9,746 bases of DNA, from contig QNDV01000056.1 in the NCBI GenBank assembly GCA_003646045.1, forward strand, positions 1-9,746, given 5' to 3'. The stretch comes from a bacterium. Its GTDB lineage: Bacteria; Krumholzibacteriota; Krumholzibacteria; LZORAL124-64-63. Below are positions 1-7,197 of this stretch, in pieces (within the stretch, counting starts at the first letter, position 1; each line of letters begins with the position of its first letter). A program made the position numbers and the translations under genes. Below the pieces are notes generated by a model. The model did no database searches. It was not told where the DNA came from and saw only the letters and a program-made list of their open reading frames with translations.

Positions 1-22
1 CCAGGGCGACCGTTGCACGCAT
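1..22 (-). CDS. 5' end of the next gene in the glycan operon (partial, unidentified)
   Basis: On the minus strand an ATG lies at 22-20, followed by seven codons reading MRATVAL before the window ends. A GGAG Shine-Dalgarno core sits at 33-30, seven nucleotides before the ATG. The start is 23 bp after the UbiA-family stop codon, the close spacing seen throughout this operon. The start is therefore well supported, but seven residues cannot identify the product. By position it is probably another glycan-synthesis gene. In mycobacteria the homologous phosphoribosyltransferase works with a DprE1/DprE2 epimerase pair, and an oxidoreductase of that kind would be a reasonable thing to look for here; that is only a guess. 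Confidence 0.5.
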
Positions 23-45
23 GTTGATTCTCCAGTCCCTTCGCT

Positions 46-936
46 CTACAGGCCGATGATACGAATCGACACCAGCACCCACCCCACCACGACAACCTGC
101 AGGACCGCGTCGTTGAGCAGGATCTCGTGGGGCTTGCCCCCACGCTCCTCCTTGTAGACCAGATAGAGGTACCGGCCCATGCCGGCCAGCACGAATGGCA
201 ACGTGTAGATCAGGCTCCGGGTTCCGAAGTGTGCCACCGTATCCGGCCAAACCGTGTACAGCGCGTACGCCATGCCCGTCAGTCCGAAGCTGACCCCGAT
301 ACCGGCATTCAGCGCCGCTTCCGTGTAACCCTTCAGGGCCGGTCGGGTCTCGTCTCCTCGCGGTGCCACTTTCAGCAGTTCGTCCCGACGCTTGGCGAAG
401 CCCAGAAACAGGGACAGGAAGAAGGTACACAACAGCAGCCAGGGGCTGATGGTGACTCCCGGACAGGCGGGCAGCAGTACGAAGACACCGGCGGTGGCCC
501 TGATCACGAAGCTCATGCCGATACCGGACACATCCAGTACCGGCACCTTCTTCAGTACCCGCGTATAGAGCCAGTTCCACAGGAAGAACACCGACACCGC
601 ACCCAGGAAGGCGGGGCCCAGCAGGGCGGCTGCCGCCAGTACCACCACCAGCAGGGCCAACCCTCCGCGCACCGCCACCGGCAGGGGCAATCGTTCCGAA
701 GCTATGGGCCGCAAACGCTTGGTGGGGTGCCGTCGATCCAGATCGATATCGGCGATGTCATTGAAGATGTAGATGACGCCGGACGCGCAACAGAACACCA
801 ACACACCCAGGACCGCCCGCGTCACACACGCGGATTCGCCCAGGCGCTGGGCAAAGATGACGCCGGCAAAAAGCAGCAGGTTCTTGGTCCACTGGCGAGG
901 ACGCATATTCTCGACAAAAGCCATCGCAGTACTCAT
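46..936 (-). CDS. UbiA-family prenyltransferase, decaprenyl-phosphate phosphoribosyltransferase type
   Basis: This is a 296-residue integral membrane protein of the UbiA superfamily. The first Asp-rich motif is at 59-67 (NDIADIDLD) and is followed by HPTKRLRPIASE, a signature of the subgroup that includes mycobacterial Rv3806c. The second catalytic patch is AKRRDE at 181-186. Eight or nine hydrophobic segments fill the rest of the chain. In the characterised relative the enzyme transfers 5-phosphoribose from PRPP to a polyprenyl phosphate, the first committed step to polyprenyl-phospho-arabinose or ribose. Acting at the cytoplasmic membrane, it would here supply a pentose donor or modify the lipid carrier; the substrate is inferred. 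The ATG shares one base with the stop codon of the sugar transferase gene (TGATG), so translational coupling is likely. A later in-frame ATG (924-922) is possible but has no better ribosome site. Quinone-pathway UbiA or protoheme IX farnesyltransferase is less likely, given the motif wording and glycan neighbours. Confidence 0.85.
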   Translation of the reverse strand: MSTAMAFVENMRPRQWTKNLLLFAGVIFAQRLGESACVTRAVLGVLVFCCASGVIYIFNDIADIDLDRRHPTKRLRPIASERLPLPVAVRGGLALLVVVLAAAALLGPAFLGAVSVFFLWNWLYTRVLKKVPVLDVSGIGMSFVIRATAGVFVLLPACPGVTISPWLLLCTFFLSLFLGFAKRRDELLKVAPRGDETRPALKGYTEAALNAGIGVSFGLTGMAYALYTVWPDTVAHFGTRSLIYTLPFVLAGMGRYLYLVYKEERGGKPHEILLNDAVLQVVVVGWVLVSIRIIGL

Positions 937-2465
937 CAGTAGGCGTTCTCCCCGCGCAGCACGTGATGTATCGTCATCAAGAGGATCCGGATATCCAGGA
1001 GCAAAGACCAGTTCTCGACGTAATGCAAATCATAGAGAGTACGCTCGGCGATACTCGTGTTTCCCCGCAGACCATGGACCTGGGCCCATCCCGTCACACC
1101 CGACTGGACCCGGTGCCGCTCGAAATAGCGTGGCATCTGACGGCTGAATTCCTCCACGAAGACGCCGCGTTCGGGGCGTGGCCCCACCAGACTCATGTCA
1201 CCCTTGACCACGTTCCACAACTGGGGCAGTTCATCCAGGCTGTACCGGCGCAGCACCCGACCCACCGCCGTTACCCGCGGATCGGTCTCCGTGGTCCAGA
1301 CCGGACCGCTGCCCGCCTCGGCATCACTGGCCATGGTGCGGAACTTGACCATGGCGAACTCGTGGCCGTCCCGCCCGATGCGATCCTGCCGGTAAAAGAC
1401 CGGTCCGGCCGACGACAGGCGCACCAGCACCGCCAACACCGCGAACAGGGGCAGGAGCACCAACAGACCGAACCCGCTGGCTACCAGGTCGAAGGTTCTC
1501 TTCACCAGCAGGTCGACACCGCTGAGGGACTCCTCGCGCACGGAAATGAACGGTATGCCCGCAATCTCCTTGAGGCGCATGCGGCTGGTGTGGAGCGAGA
1601 ACAGATCGGGTACGAACTGCAGGTCGACATTCAGATTGGCCAGGTCCCGGGCCACACGGCTCACCAGATGAAGATCGTCGAAGGGGACCGTCAACACCAC
1701 CAGGTCTATGTGCTCGGCCAGAACGATATCACGGATCCCCGTCACATCCCCCAGGCATGGCAGCTCGCGGGCGGGCCGCGAAGGTGGGCGGCGTCCGGCG
1801 GCGTCAAACACGGAGGTGGATTCCTGCTCTTGTGGGGGCTCGGACCCGGACCCGTCCGGCACCCTGACCCAACCCACCGGCCGCAGGGCCAATCCGGGCA
1901 GGGTCTGGATGGAGCGCAGCAGACGTGCGCGCATGGGGCTCTCCCCCACCAGCAGCATCCGCGTCGTTCCCACACCGCGACTCATGAATCTGCGCAGGAA
2001 AATACGCGCCAGTATCCTGCCCACGGTCAGGAAGAAGAAGGTCGACAGGAAAAAGAGGCCGAAAAAGGAGCGGCTATAGGTCAGGCCCCGCAGGAAGAAC
2101 GCGAGGGCCAGCACGAGCAACGAACCCAGCACCACACCGCGGAGCAGCCCCATCATGTCGTCTTCGATGGTCCGCCCACCGCGATTGGTGTACATGCCCG
2201 TACCATAGAAGATGGCGAAGAACACCGCCGACACCACCAGGCCCGCCGCCAGGTACATGCCGAAGGGCGGGATACCCATGGGCACCAGCCAGATCCCGCT
2301 GAAGAAACGTAACCAGTAGGTCGCCAGGAAGGCCGACTGGAGCATCACCATATCGACGGCGATGAGTACCACCGCTTCGATCAGGCGATTGCGACCACGG
2401 TCGGTGCCGGCCCCGGAGTCCGGGGTCCCGGTCCGGGACGGATTGGATTCCGGTGCCGTGCTCAT
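936..2465 (-). CDS. Polyprenyl-phosphate hexose-1-phosphate transferase (WbaP/WcaJ-type initiating glycosyltransferase)
   Basis: This 509-residue protein belongs to the long bacterial polyprenyl glycosylphosphotransferases, which start exopolysaccharide or O-antigen units by moving a sugar-1-phosphate from a UDP-sugar to undecaprenyl phosphate. Four hydrophobic segments lie at about 28-52, 66-90, 107-127 and 131-150. A Rossmann-like cytosolic domain follows (LLVGES at 171-176, on to about 285), then a hydrophobic hairpin at about 323-350. The catalytic domain shows KFRTM (374-378), SLDELPQLWNV (409-419) and GDMSLVGPRPE (422-432), all intact. The middle domain has an extra, low-complexity Ser/Pro/Glu/Arg-rich stretch at about 203-236, where relatives usually have a short loop. 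The ATG overlaps the preceding stop as ATGA, with GGAGG four bases upstream. The sugar transferred (glucose, galactose or other) cannot be read from the sequence. Confidence 0.93.
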   Translation of the reverse strand: MSTAPESNPSRTGTPDSGAGTDRGRNRLIEAVVLIAVDMVMLQSAFLATYWLRFFSGIWLVPMGIPPFGMYLAAGLVVSAVFFAIFYGTGMYTNRGGRTIEDDMMGLLRGVVLGSLLVLALAFFLRGLTYSRSFFGLFFLSTFFFLTVGRILARIFLRRFMSRGVGTTRMLLVGESPMRARLLRSIQTLPGLALRPVGWVRVPDGSGSEPPQEQESTSVFDAAGRRPPSRPARELPCLGDVTGIRDIVLAEHIDLVVLTVPFDDLHLVSRVARDLANLNVDLQFVPDLFSLHTSRMRLKEIAGIPFISVREESLSGVDLLVKRTFDLVASGFGLLVLLPLFAVLAVLVRLSSAGPVFYRQDRIGRDGHEFAMVKFRTMASDAEAGSGPVWTTETDPRVTAVGRVLRRYSLDELPQLWNVVKGDMSLVGPRPERGVFVEEFSRQMPRYFERHRVQSGVTGWAQVHGLRGNTSIAERTLYDLHYVENWSLLLDIRILLMTIHHVLRGENAY

Positions 2466-3703
2466 GACGCCTCCACCCCGTCAGCCGGCGCCTGACCCGG
2501 GTTCCGATGTTCGGCCCAGGCCACCGCCAGTTCGGTGGACAGTTCCCGCTTGAAACGTGCCCGGTCGAATCCGCTGGCATGACGCACCATGGCCGCCTCG
2601 TCCCAGGGGCCATCCAGACGGGGGTCGGCCAAGGCCGCGGCCAGCGCCGTGGTGGTCTGCTCCTCGCACAACACGCCGTTCAACCCTTCCTGCACCGTAT
2701 CGAGGGCACCTCCGGCCCGGTAGGCCACCACCGGTCGACCGGCAGCGGTGGCCTCCAGGGGTGTGATGCCGAAGTCCTCCAGACCCGGAAACACGAAACA
2801 GCGGCAATGGCCGTACCAAGCCGGCAGTTCCGCGTCCGCCACCCGTCCCAGGAAAACCACCCGACCGGAACCCGTTGCAGCCGCAGCCAGGGTTTCCAGC
2901 CGCGCACGCTCGGGACCGTCACCGGCCACCACCAGGGTACGCCCCGCCGCCACGGCCGCCTTGACCGCCAGGTCGATACGTTTGTAGGGCACCAGGGCAG
3001 ACAGCACGAAGTCGTAGCTGCCACTGTCGAAACCGTTCGGTACCGGCCCGCGCCCCGCACCCGCGAACCGCCCCACATCGACAGGGGGAAACAGAACACG
3101 TGCTTTGGCGGGGGATACCCCGTACCAGTCCAGCAGCCGTTGCCGGACCACGTTAGAAATGGGCAGCCAACGCTGTACCCGCCCGGCGGTGCGACGATCC
3201 CAGTCGCGCAGACGCGCCGCCTCCCAGCCGATCAGTTTCCGCAGTGGTGCGGGTTTGCCGCCGAAGTAGTCATCGAACCGGTCCCACACGTATCGCATGG
3301 GTGTATAGCAGTAGCATACCGACAGGGCGCCCGGCGCGGCAACTGCGCCCTTGGCCACACAGTGGCTGCTGCTGAGCACCAGGTCGTACCCGTCGAGATC
3401 GAACGACTCCACGGCGCGCGGAAAAAAAGGCAGTGCCCAACGATAGCGGTGTTCCGCCTGGGGCAGTCGCTGGATGAAGGAGGTGACGATGCGTCGATCC
3501 TCGATCACCGGCGAGACCGAGCCCGGCACGTGAAGCAGGGTGAAGAGGTCCGCACCGGGAAAGATCTCCCCCATGACCTCGAGACACTTCTCCCCCCCGC
3601 GCATACCGGTCAGCCAGTCGTGGACCAGAGCCACGCGGTGGGGCTCAGGCAGGTCCGGAGCCGTAACGGGTGCCGGCGCCGTGGCGGATATCGCCTCAGT
3701 CAT
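2462..3703 (-). CDS. GT4-family glycosyltransferase (GT-B fold)
   Basis: This is a 413-residue soluble or peripheral glycosyltransferase. The N-terminal half begins with RVALVHDWLTGMRGGEK (23-39), a wording common to GT4 mannosyl/rhamnosyl-type transferases of exopolysaccharide clusters. YCYTPMRYVWD follows at 131-141. The C-terminal Rossmann half has the nucleotide-sugar site: PYKRIDLAV (239-247), GDGPER (261-266) and the EX7E pair E309/E317 within PGLEDFGITPLEA. All expected retaining-GT4 residues are present. It should add a second or later sugar to the lipid-linked unit on the cytoplasmic face. Donor and acceptor are unknown. The ATG starts inside the SIS-domain gene (8-nt overlap), and its TGA overlaps the next ATG. 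The first 20 residues are a loose Ala/Pro-rich extension, so a slightly later start cannot be ruled out. Confidence 0.92.
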   Translation of the reverse strand: MTEAISATAPAPVTAPDLPEPHRVALVHDWLTGMRGGEKCLEVMGEIFPGADLFTLLHVPGSVSPVIEDRRIVTSFIQRLPQAEHRYRWALPFFPRAVESFDLDGYDLVLSSSHCVAKGAVAAPGALSVCYCYTPMRYVWDRFDDYFGGKPAPLRKLIGWEAARLRDWDRRTAGRVQRWLPISNVVRQRLLDWYGVSPAKARVLFPPVDVGRFAGAGRGPVPNGFDSGSYDFVLSALVPYKRIDLAVKAAVAAGRTLVVAGDGPERARLETLAAAATGSGRVVFLGRVADAELPAWYGHCRCFVFPGLEDFGITPLEATAAGRPVVAYRAGGALDTVQEGLNGVLCEEQTTTALAAALADPRLDGPWDEAAMVRHASGFDRARFKRELSTELAVAWAEHRNPGQAPADGVEAS

Positions 3704-4304
3704 CAGCCGCCATCCAGGTCTCCACCAGCATGCACAACAGGTGGCCCATGGTTATGTGGACCTCCTGGATCTTGGGGGTGGCGTCATCGGGCACCACCAA
3801 TGCACTGTCCACCAGGGGGAGCAGGCGACCACCGCTGCCGCCCAGAAAACCGTGGACTTTCAGGCCGGCGCCACGGGCCGCAACCACCGCTTCGATGCAG
3901 TTGGCCGAATTGCCGGAGGTGGATATGACCAGCAGCACGTCGCCAGCCCTGCCCAGCGCCTCTACCTGTCGGGCAAAGACGCGTTCGAAACCGTAGTCAT
4001 TGGCGACGGCGGTCATGATGGACGTATCGGTAGTCAGTGCGATGGCCGCGTAACCGGGTCGTTCCGCCCGGAAGCGCCCCACCAGCTCGGCCACGATATG
4101 CTGGGCGTCGGCAGCGCTGCCGCCGTTGCCGCAAACCAGCAGACGCCCGCCCTGCCGCCAGGTATCCACCACGTCGGCAGCCAACCCGGCCACGGCATCG
4201 CGGTGCTCAGTACCCAGCTTGTCCAGGACACGTCGCAGATCATCCACCACAGCGGTGAACATTGCCGCCGTCTGGTCCTGGCGGTGGTCCGGCATGGAGG
4301 CCAT
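3696..4304 (-). CDS. gmhA: SIS-domain sugar isomerase, GmhA type (D-sedoheptulose-7-phosphate isomerase)
   Basis: This 202-residue SIS-domain protein matches the GmhA family, which converts sedoheptulose 7-phosphate to D-glycero-D-manno-heptose 7-phosphate, the first step to ADP- or GDP-heptose. It has CGNGGSAADAQHIVAE (58-73), ISTSGNS (127-133) and a C-terminal KIQEVHITMGH block (178-188). The family's zinc and catalytic residues appear retained as H69, E73, Q180 and H188; this is alignment from memory to E. coli H61, E65, Q172 and H180. An upstream ATG at 4493 is open, but it would overlap the reductase gene heavily and its translation there resembles no protein. The ATG at 4304 has GGAAG nine to ten bases upstream and gives the usual family length. 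It starts 28 bp after the reductase stop and overlaps the glycosyltransferase by 8 nt. DiaA, a related SIS protein that acts in replication initiation, is a less likely identity given the glycan context. Confidence 0.88.
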   Translation of the reverse strand: MASMPDHRQDQTAAMFTAVVDDLRRVLDKLGTEHRDAVAGLAADVVDTWRQGGRLLVCGNGGSAADAQHIVAELVGRFRAERPGYAAIALTTDTSIMTAVANDYGFERVFARQVEALGRAGDVLLVISTSGNSANCIEAVVAARGAGLKVHGFLGGSGGRLLPLVDSALVVPDDATPKIQEVHITMGHLLCMLVETWMAADD

Positions 4305-4332
4305 GGTTCGCTTCTTCCGTTTATGGTCCGTC

Positions 4333-5199
4333 TCAGGGAAAGGCGACTGATCCTGCTTCCAGACGGGCAAGGTAGCGTGCCACCGCGTCCTGCCAGGAAG
4401 GACGTGCCGGACAGCCCACCTTCTCGAGATGCCCACTGCGCAGCACCGAGCACGGAGGCCGCACCGCCGCTGTGGGCCATACGCTGCTGGCACAGGGCGT
4501 GATCCGCCCCGGGTCCTTGCCCACGACAGCAGCGACTTCCCTGGCGAAACCGTACCAGGTCACATCCCCGGCATTGGTTCCGTGGAAGATACCACGCCGA
4601 CGCGAGGGCACAAGGAAGTGCAGCAGCTCGGCCAGGTCGTCGGCATAGGTGGGACAGCCCCGCTGGTCATCCACCACCTGCAGAGTCTCCTGTCTGTCCA
4701 GCAGGCCAACGATGGTCTTGGGAAAATTGACTCGGCCGTCACCAAACAGCCAACTCGTGCGCACGATCTGCCAGTCACCGGGCAGGGACTCGACATGTTC
4801 CTCGCCCCGGGCCTTGGTCAGTCCGTAGTGGTTGAGTGGATCGCGCGGGTCCCCCTCGTCGTACCCTCCGTCATTGCCTTGCCCGTCAAAGACATAGTCG
4901 GTGCTGAGATAGGTCAAACCGATATCCTGCTGCCGGCAAATCCCCGCCAGGTGGCCGGTGGCGTCGGCGTTGGCGGCCATGGCCTCCCGTCGGGCCGACT
5001 CGGCGCCGTCCACATCGGTCCAGGCGGCACAGTGAATGATCCACTCGGGGGATGCCTCTGCCACCAGACGCGCCGCCACGCCGGCCGAGGCCAGGTCGCC
5101 GTCCGCCAAATCGATACCCACCGGCTCGTGGTCGGCTTCGAAACACCTGGTCACCGCCCGGCCCAGCATGCCTGCGGCGCCTGTTACCAGAATCCTCAC
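4333..5199 (-). CDS. rfbD: dTDP-4-dehydrorhamnose reductase family protein (RmlD)
   Basis: This 288-residue NAD(P)H-dependent extended SDR matches RmlD, which reduces dTDP-4-dehydro-L-rhamnose to dTDP-L-rhamnose in the cytoplasm. It shows the nucleotide-binding GAAGMLG (7-13), HCAAWTDVDGAE (56-67), STDYVFDG (99-106), the catalytic YGLTK pair (Y125, K129) and QRGCPTYADDLA (179-190). RPPCSVLRS at 247-255 corresponds to the family's RPxxSxL sugar-site segment. Length is normal. The start is GTG, overlapping the recX stop as GTGA, with a strong AGGAG five bases upstream, so this start is secure. No rmlA, rmlB or rmlC is in the window. The rest of the dTDP-rhamnose pathway would have to be elsewhere, or the enzyme serves another dTDP-4-keto sugar. 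It is the first glycan gene after the recombination module. Confidence 0.9.
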   Translation of the reverse strand: MRILVTGAAGMLGRAVTRCFEADHEPVGIDLADGDLASAGVAARLVAEASPEWIIHCAAWTDVDGAESARREAMAANADATGHLAGICRQQDIGLTYLSTDYVFDGQGNDGGYDEGDPRDPLNHYGLTKARGEEHVESLPGDWQIVRTSWLFGDGRVNFPKTIVGLLDRQETLQVVDDQRGCPTYADDLAELLHFLVPSRRRGIFHGTNAGDVTWYGFAREVAAVVGKDPGRITPCASSVWPTAAVRPPCSVLRSGHLEKVGCPARPSWQDAVARYLARLEAGSVAFP

Positions 5200-5879
5200 G
5201 TCATCTCCTCATCCGGTGTAGCGGACGGTCGCATCGCCCGCGCAGTGCGTACAGCCAGTCCGATGTCGAAGCCCCGGCCCTGCAGGTGACGAATCACCGC
5301 CGCCTCGGCCCGCCGGTCCGGTGACCCACCCTGGCGTTTCCAGCGGGCCACCGCCGCTCGTCTGGCCAATTCCGACTCCGTATCCGGATCCAGGGCTTCG
5401 CGTGAACAGTCACGGGCCACTTCCGCGGATACGCCCTTCTCACGCAGCTTCCGTTCGAGGTAGCGACGTCCCACCGCCCGCGTGAGCAGTGCCTCCCTGC
5501 ACCATGCCTCGGCGAATCTGCGGTCGGAGTATAGATCCCGCTCGGCCATCTGTGCCAATACCTCGTCCACCGCACCGACGTCCAGACCTTCCTGCGCCAG
5601 GCGACGGCGCAAATTGGCCGGCGACACCAGGCGTCGGTCCAGGATCCGGAAAACAAGTCGCGCCGCCTGTTTGCGCTGGGCAGCATGACGCAGTTCGGCC
5701 AGCAGTTCGGCACCAAGTACGGTACCAAGGGGTGGCAGGTCGGCCGGCACCGACTCCGGAGCCAGTTCGAGGTCCTCGCCCCCGTCCAGTACGAGAACCA
5801 CGGCTCCCTCTTCACGACGGACAGCCAGAAGCAGCCGACTGTCCGTCGGCTGCTCCGGGGTGGGCGCACCGTCACTCAC
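5196..5879 (-). CDS. recX: RecX, modulator of RecA
   Basis: RecX proteins bind the RecA filament and limit its extension and activity. The three-helix RecX repeats are visible: LVFRILDRRLVSPANLRRRL (75-94), DLYSDRRFAEAWCRE (115-129) with GRRYLERKLREKGV (137-150), and a third repeat ending IRHLQGRGFDI (196-206). About 70 residues of N-terminal domain precede them, with a beta-rich segment around VVLVLDGGEDLEL, as in the longer RecX forms rather than the short E. coli one. Two starts are possible. A TTG at 5894 overlaps the recA stop but has no ribosome site. The GTG at 5879 has AAGGA seven bases upstream, at 5891-5887 inside the recA/recX junction. I chose the GTG (227 residues); the TTG would add five. 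It lies directly after recA, without a terminator between them, and its TGA overlaps the next GTG. Confidence 0.88.
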   Translation of the reverse strand: MSDGAPTPEQPTDSRLLLAVRREEGAVVLVLDGGEDLELAPESVPADLPPLGTVLGAELLAELRHAAQRKQAARLVFRILDRRLVSPANLRRRLAQEGLDVGAVDEVLAQMAERDLYSDRRFAEAWCREALLTRAVGRRYLERKLREKGVSAEVARDCSREALDPDTESELARRAAVARWKRQGGSPDRRAEAAVIRHLQGRGFDIGLAVRTARAMRPSATPDEEMT

Positions 5880-5890
5880 GACGGCATCCT

Positions 5891-7036
5891 TCAACTGCGC
5901 TTGTCAGCGGCGGGCCTGTCAGCGGCACTGGGCGTAGCCGGCCCTCCCGCCTGGGCGGCTGCCGCCCGGGGCGATGTCTTGGCCGGTGTCTTGGCCGCGG
6001 CATCGGTGACTTCCTCCACCACCGGCTTGCCGTTGGCTATGCCGTAATGATCGAACACCAGGCCCTTGATCTTCTCGTAGAGATCCTTGTTCTCCTTGAG
6101 GAAGACCCGCACGTTCTCGCGGCCCTGTCCCAGACGCTCCTCGCCGAAGCTGTACCAGGCCCCGGATTTCTGGATGATATCCGCGTTGACCCCCAGATCG
6201 ATGAGGTCGCCTTCCTTGCTGATACCCTCGCCGTAGAGAATGTCGAACTCGGCTTTCCGGAACGGCGGCGCCACCTTGTTCTTCACGACCTTCACCCGCA
6301 CCTGGTTGCCTGTCACTTCCTCACCCTGGGTGATGGCGCCGATGCGGCGAATATCCAGTCGCACCGAACTGTAGAATTTCAGGGCATTGCCACCGCTGGT
6401 GGTCTCGGGGTTGCCGAACATGACCCCGATCTTCATGCGGATCTGGTTGGTGAACATGACCAGGGTATTGGTCTTGGCGATGGCACCACTGAGCTTGCGC
6501 AGGGCCTGGCTCATGAGCCGCGCCTGCAGCCCCACATGGGTGTCACCCATCTCGCCCTCGATCTCGGCCCGCGGCACCAGGGCCGCCACCGAGTCGATCA
6601 CAATGATGTCCACGGCGCCCGAACGCACGAGCATCTCCACGATCTCCAGGGCCTGTTCACCCGTATCAGGCTGGCTCACCAGCAGGTTGTCGATATCCAC
6701 CCCCAGCTTGCGGGCATAGGGGGGATCCAAGGCATGCTCGGCATCCACGAAAGCCGCGGTACCGCCATTCTTCTGGCAGTTGGCCACGACCGAAAGACAG
6801 ACGGTGGTCTTGCCGCTGCCCTCGGGACCGTAGATCTCGGTAACGCGACCGCGGGGCAGGCCACCGATACCCAGGGCGATGTCCAGGGCCAGGCTGCCCG
6901 TGGAAATAGCATCCAGGTTGTCATAGACCCGGTTCTCGCCCAGCAGCATGATGGAGCCCTTGCCGAACTGCTTCTCGATCTGCGCCCGCGTCAATTCGAG
7001 GGCTTTGGCCCGGTCGTCACTCTTGTTCTTCGCCAT
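5891..7036 (-). CDS. recA: RecA recombinase
   Basis: RecA polymerises on single-stranded DNA, drives strand exchange and stimulates LexA self-cleavage in the SOS response. This 381-residue form has Walker A GPEGSGKT (70-77), the Walker B strand [18 protein letters not shown] (144-161), loop L1 around [10 protein letters not shown] (162-171) and loop L2 within [20 protein letters not shown] (197-216). All match the gammaproteobacterial pattern. Small oddities are DPP at 104-106, where most RecAs have an aliphatic residue at the last position, and a C-terminal tail (about 346-381) rich in Ala, Pro, Lys and Arg with few acidic residues. The ATG at 7036 is preceded by AGAGGA five bases upstream and gives [13 protein letters not shown]. 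The open frame reaches 7171, but that extension has no homology I recognise and would cover the hairpin and leader. The stop overlaps the alternative TTG of recX. Confidence 0.98.
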   Translation of the reverse strand: MAKNKSDDRAKALELTRAQIEKQFGKGSIMLLGENRVYDNLDAISTGSLALDIALGIGGLPRGRVTEIYGPEGSGKTTVCLSVVANCQKNGGTAAFVDAEHALDPPYARKLGVDIDNLLVSQPDTGEQALEIVEMLVRSGAVDIIVIDSVAALVPRAEIEGEMGDTHVGLQARLMSQALRKLSGAIAKTNTLVMFTNQIRMKIGVMFGNPETTSGGNALKFYSSVRLDIRRIGAITQGEEVTGNQVRVKVVKNKVAPPFRKAEFDILYGEGISKEGDLIDLGVNADIIQKSGAWYSFGEERLGQGRENVRVFLKENKDLYEKIKGLVFDHYGIANGKPVVEEVTDAAAKTPAKTSPRAAAAQAGGPATPSAADRPAADKRS

Positions 7037-7053
7037 GCGTGTCCTCTTTCCCC

Positions 7054-7072
7054 GGCGTTCCTGGTGAACACC
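7054..7072 (-). promoter_or_regulatory. Hairpin in the recA leader, just before the ribosome site
   Basis: On the minus strand GGTGTTC (7072-7066), a five-base loop ACCAG, and GAACGCC (7060-7054) form a 7-bp stem with one T-G wobble. Six bases further on comes the AGAGGA ribosome site (7047-7042). At DNA level the same place contains GTTC-N5-GAAC, an imperfect fit to any LexA operator I know. It could be an RNA structure that tunes recA translation, a protein-binding site, or chance in GC-rich DNA. Confidence 0.35.
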
Positions 7073-7161
7073 TTTCTGGAGCCTGTGATTATCATGCGAA
7101 CCGGTGACGGGTGGGCCCTGCCGGTGCGTCCGTGCCTGCCCTGATTCTCCATTGCGCGGCC

Positions 7162-7191
7162 AACATAACACGGTGACCGACGGTGTGGCAA
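7162..7191 (-). promoter_or_regulatory. Probable recA promoter (sigma-70 type with extended -10)
   Basis: On the minus strand TTGCCA (7191-7186; five of six to TTGACA), an 18-bp spacer and TATGTT (7167-7162; four of six) are preceded by TGT, giving the extended -10 element TGn. Transcription would begin near 7155 and leave a leader of about 120 nt before the recA ATG. The -35 box starts only 7 bp after the thpR stop, in the single sizeable gap of the gene chain. The rest of the 161-bp gap (7037-7197) holds the leader hairpin and the ribosome site. No CTGT-N8-ACAG LexA box was found in it. Confidence 0.6.
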
Positions 7192-7197
7192 ACGGTT

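Noticed and set aside
963..2312. A 449-codon plus-strand frame opposite the sugar transferase
   Set aside because: Antisense shadow: His/Gln/Arg-rich composition and no motifs, while the minus-strand frame has all catalytic motifs of its family.
2507..3928. A 473-codon plus-strand frame opposite the glycosyltransferase and the SIS gene
   Set aside because: It spans two overlapping real genes, with shadow-type composition and no domain.
4305..4493. N-terminal extension of the GmhA-type protein to an ATG at 4493
   Set aside because: It would overlap the rmlD-type gene by about 160 bp, lacks homology and exceeds the family length; the ATG at 4304 has a ribosome site.
7075..7100. Possible LexA box around the CTGTGATTATCATGCG stretch on the plus strand
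   Set aside because: Only the CTGT half matches; the other half should be ACAG and is not.
5489..7144. A 551-codon plus-strand open frame opposite recA and recX
   Set aside because: Its codon positions mirror the GC-rich codon use of recA/recX, its translation is His/Gln/Gly-rich without any recognisable domain, and the minus-strand genes are certain.
7037..7171. N-terminal extension of RecA to 7171
   Set aside because: The extra 45 residues do not resemble RecA, and the region contains the leader hairpin and lies at the predicted transcription start; the ATG at 7036 has a good AGAGGA.
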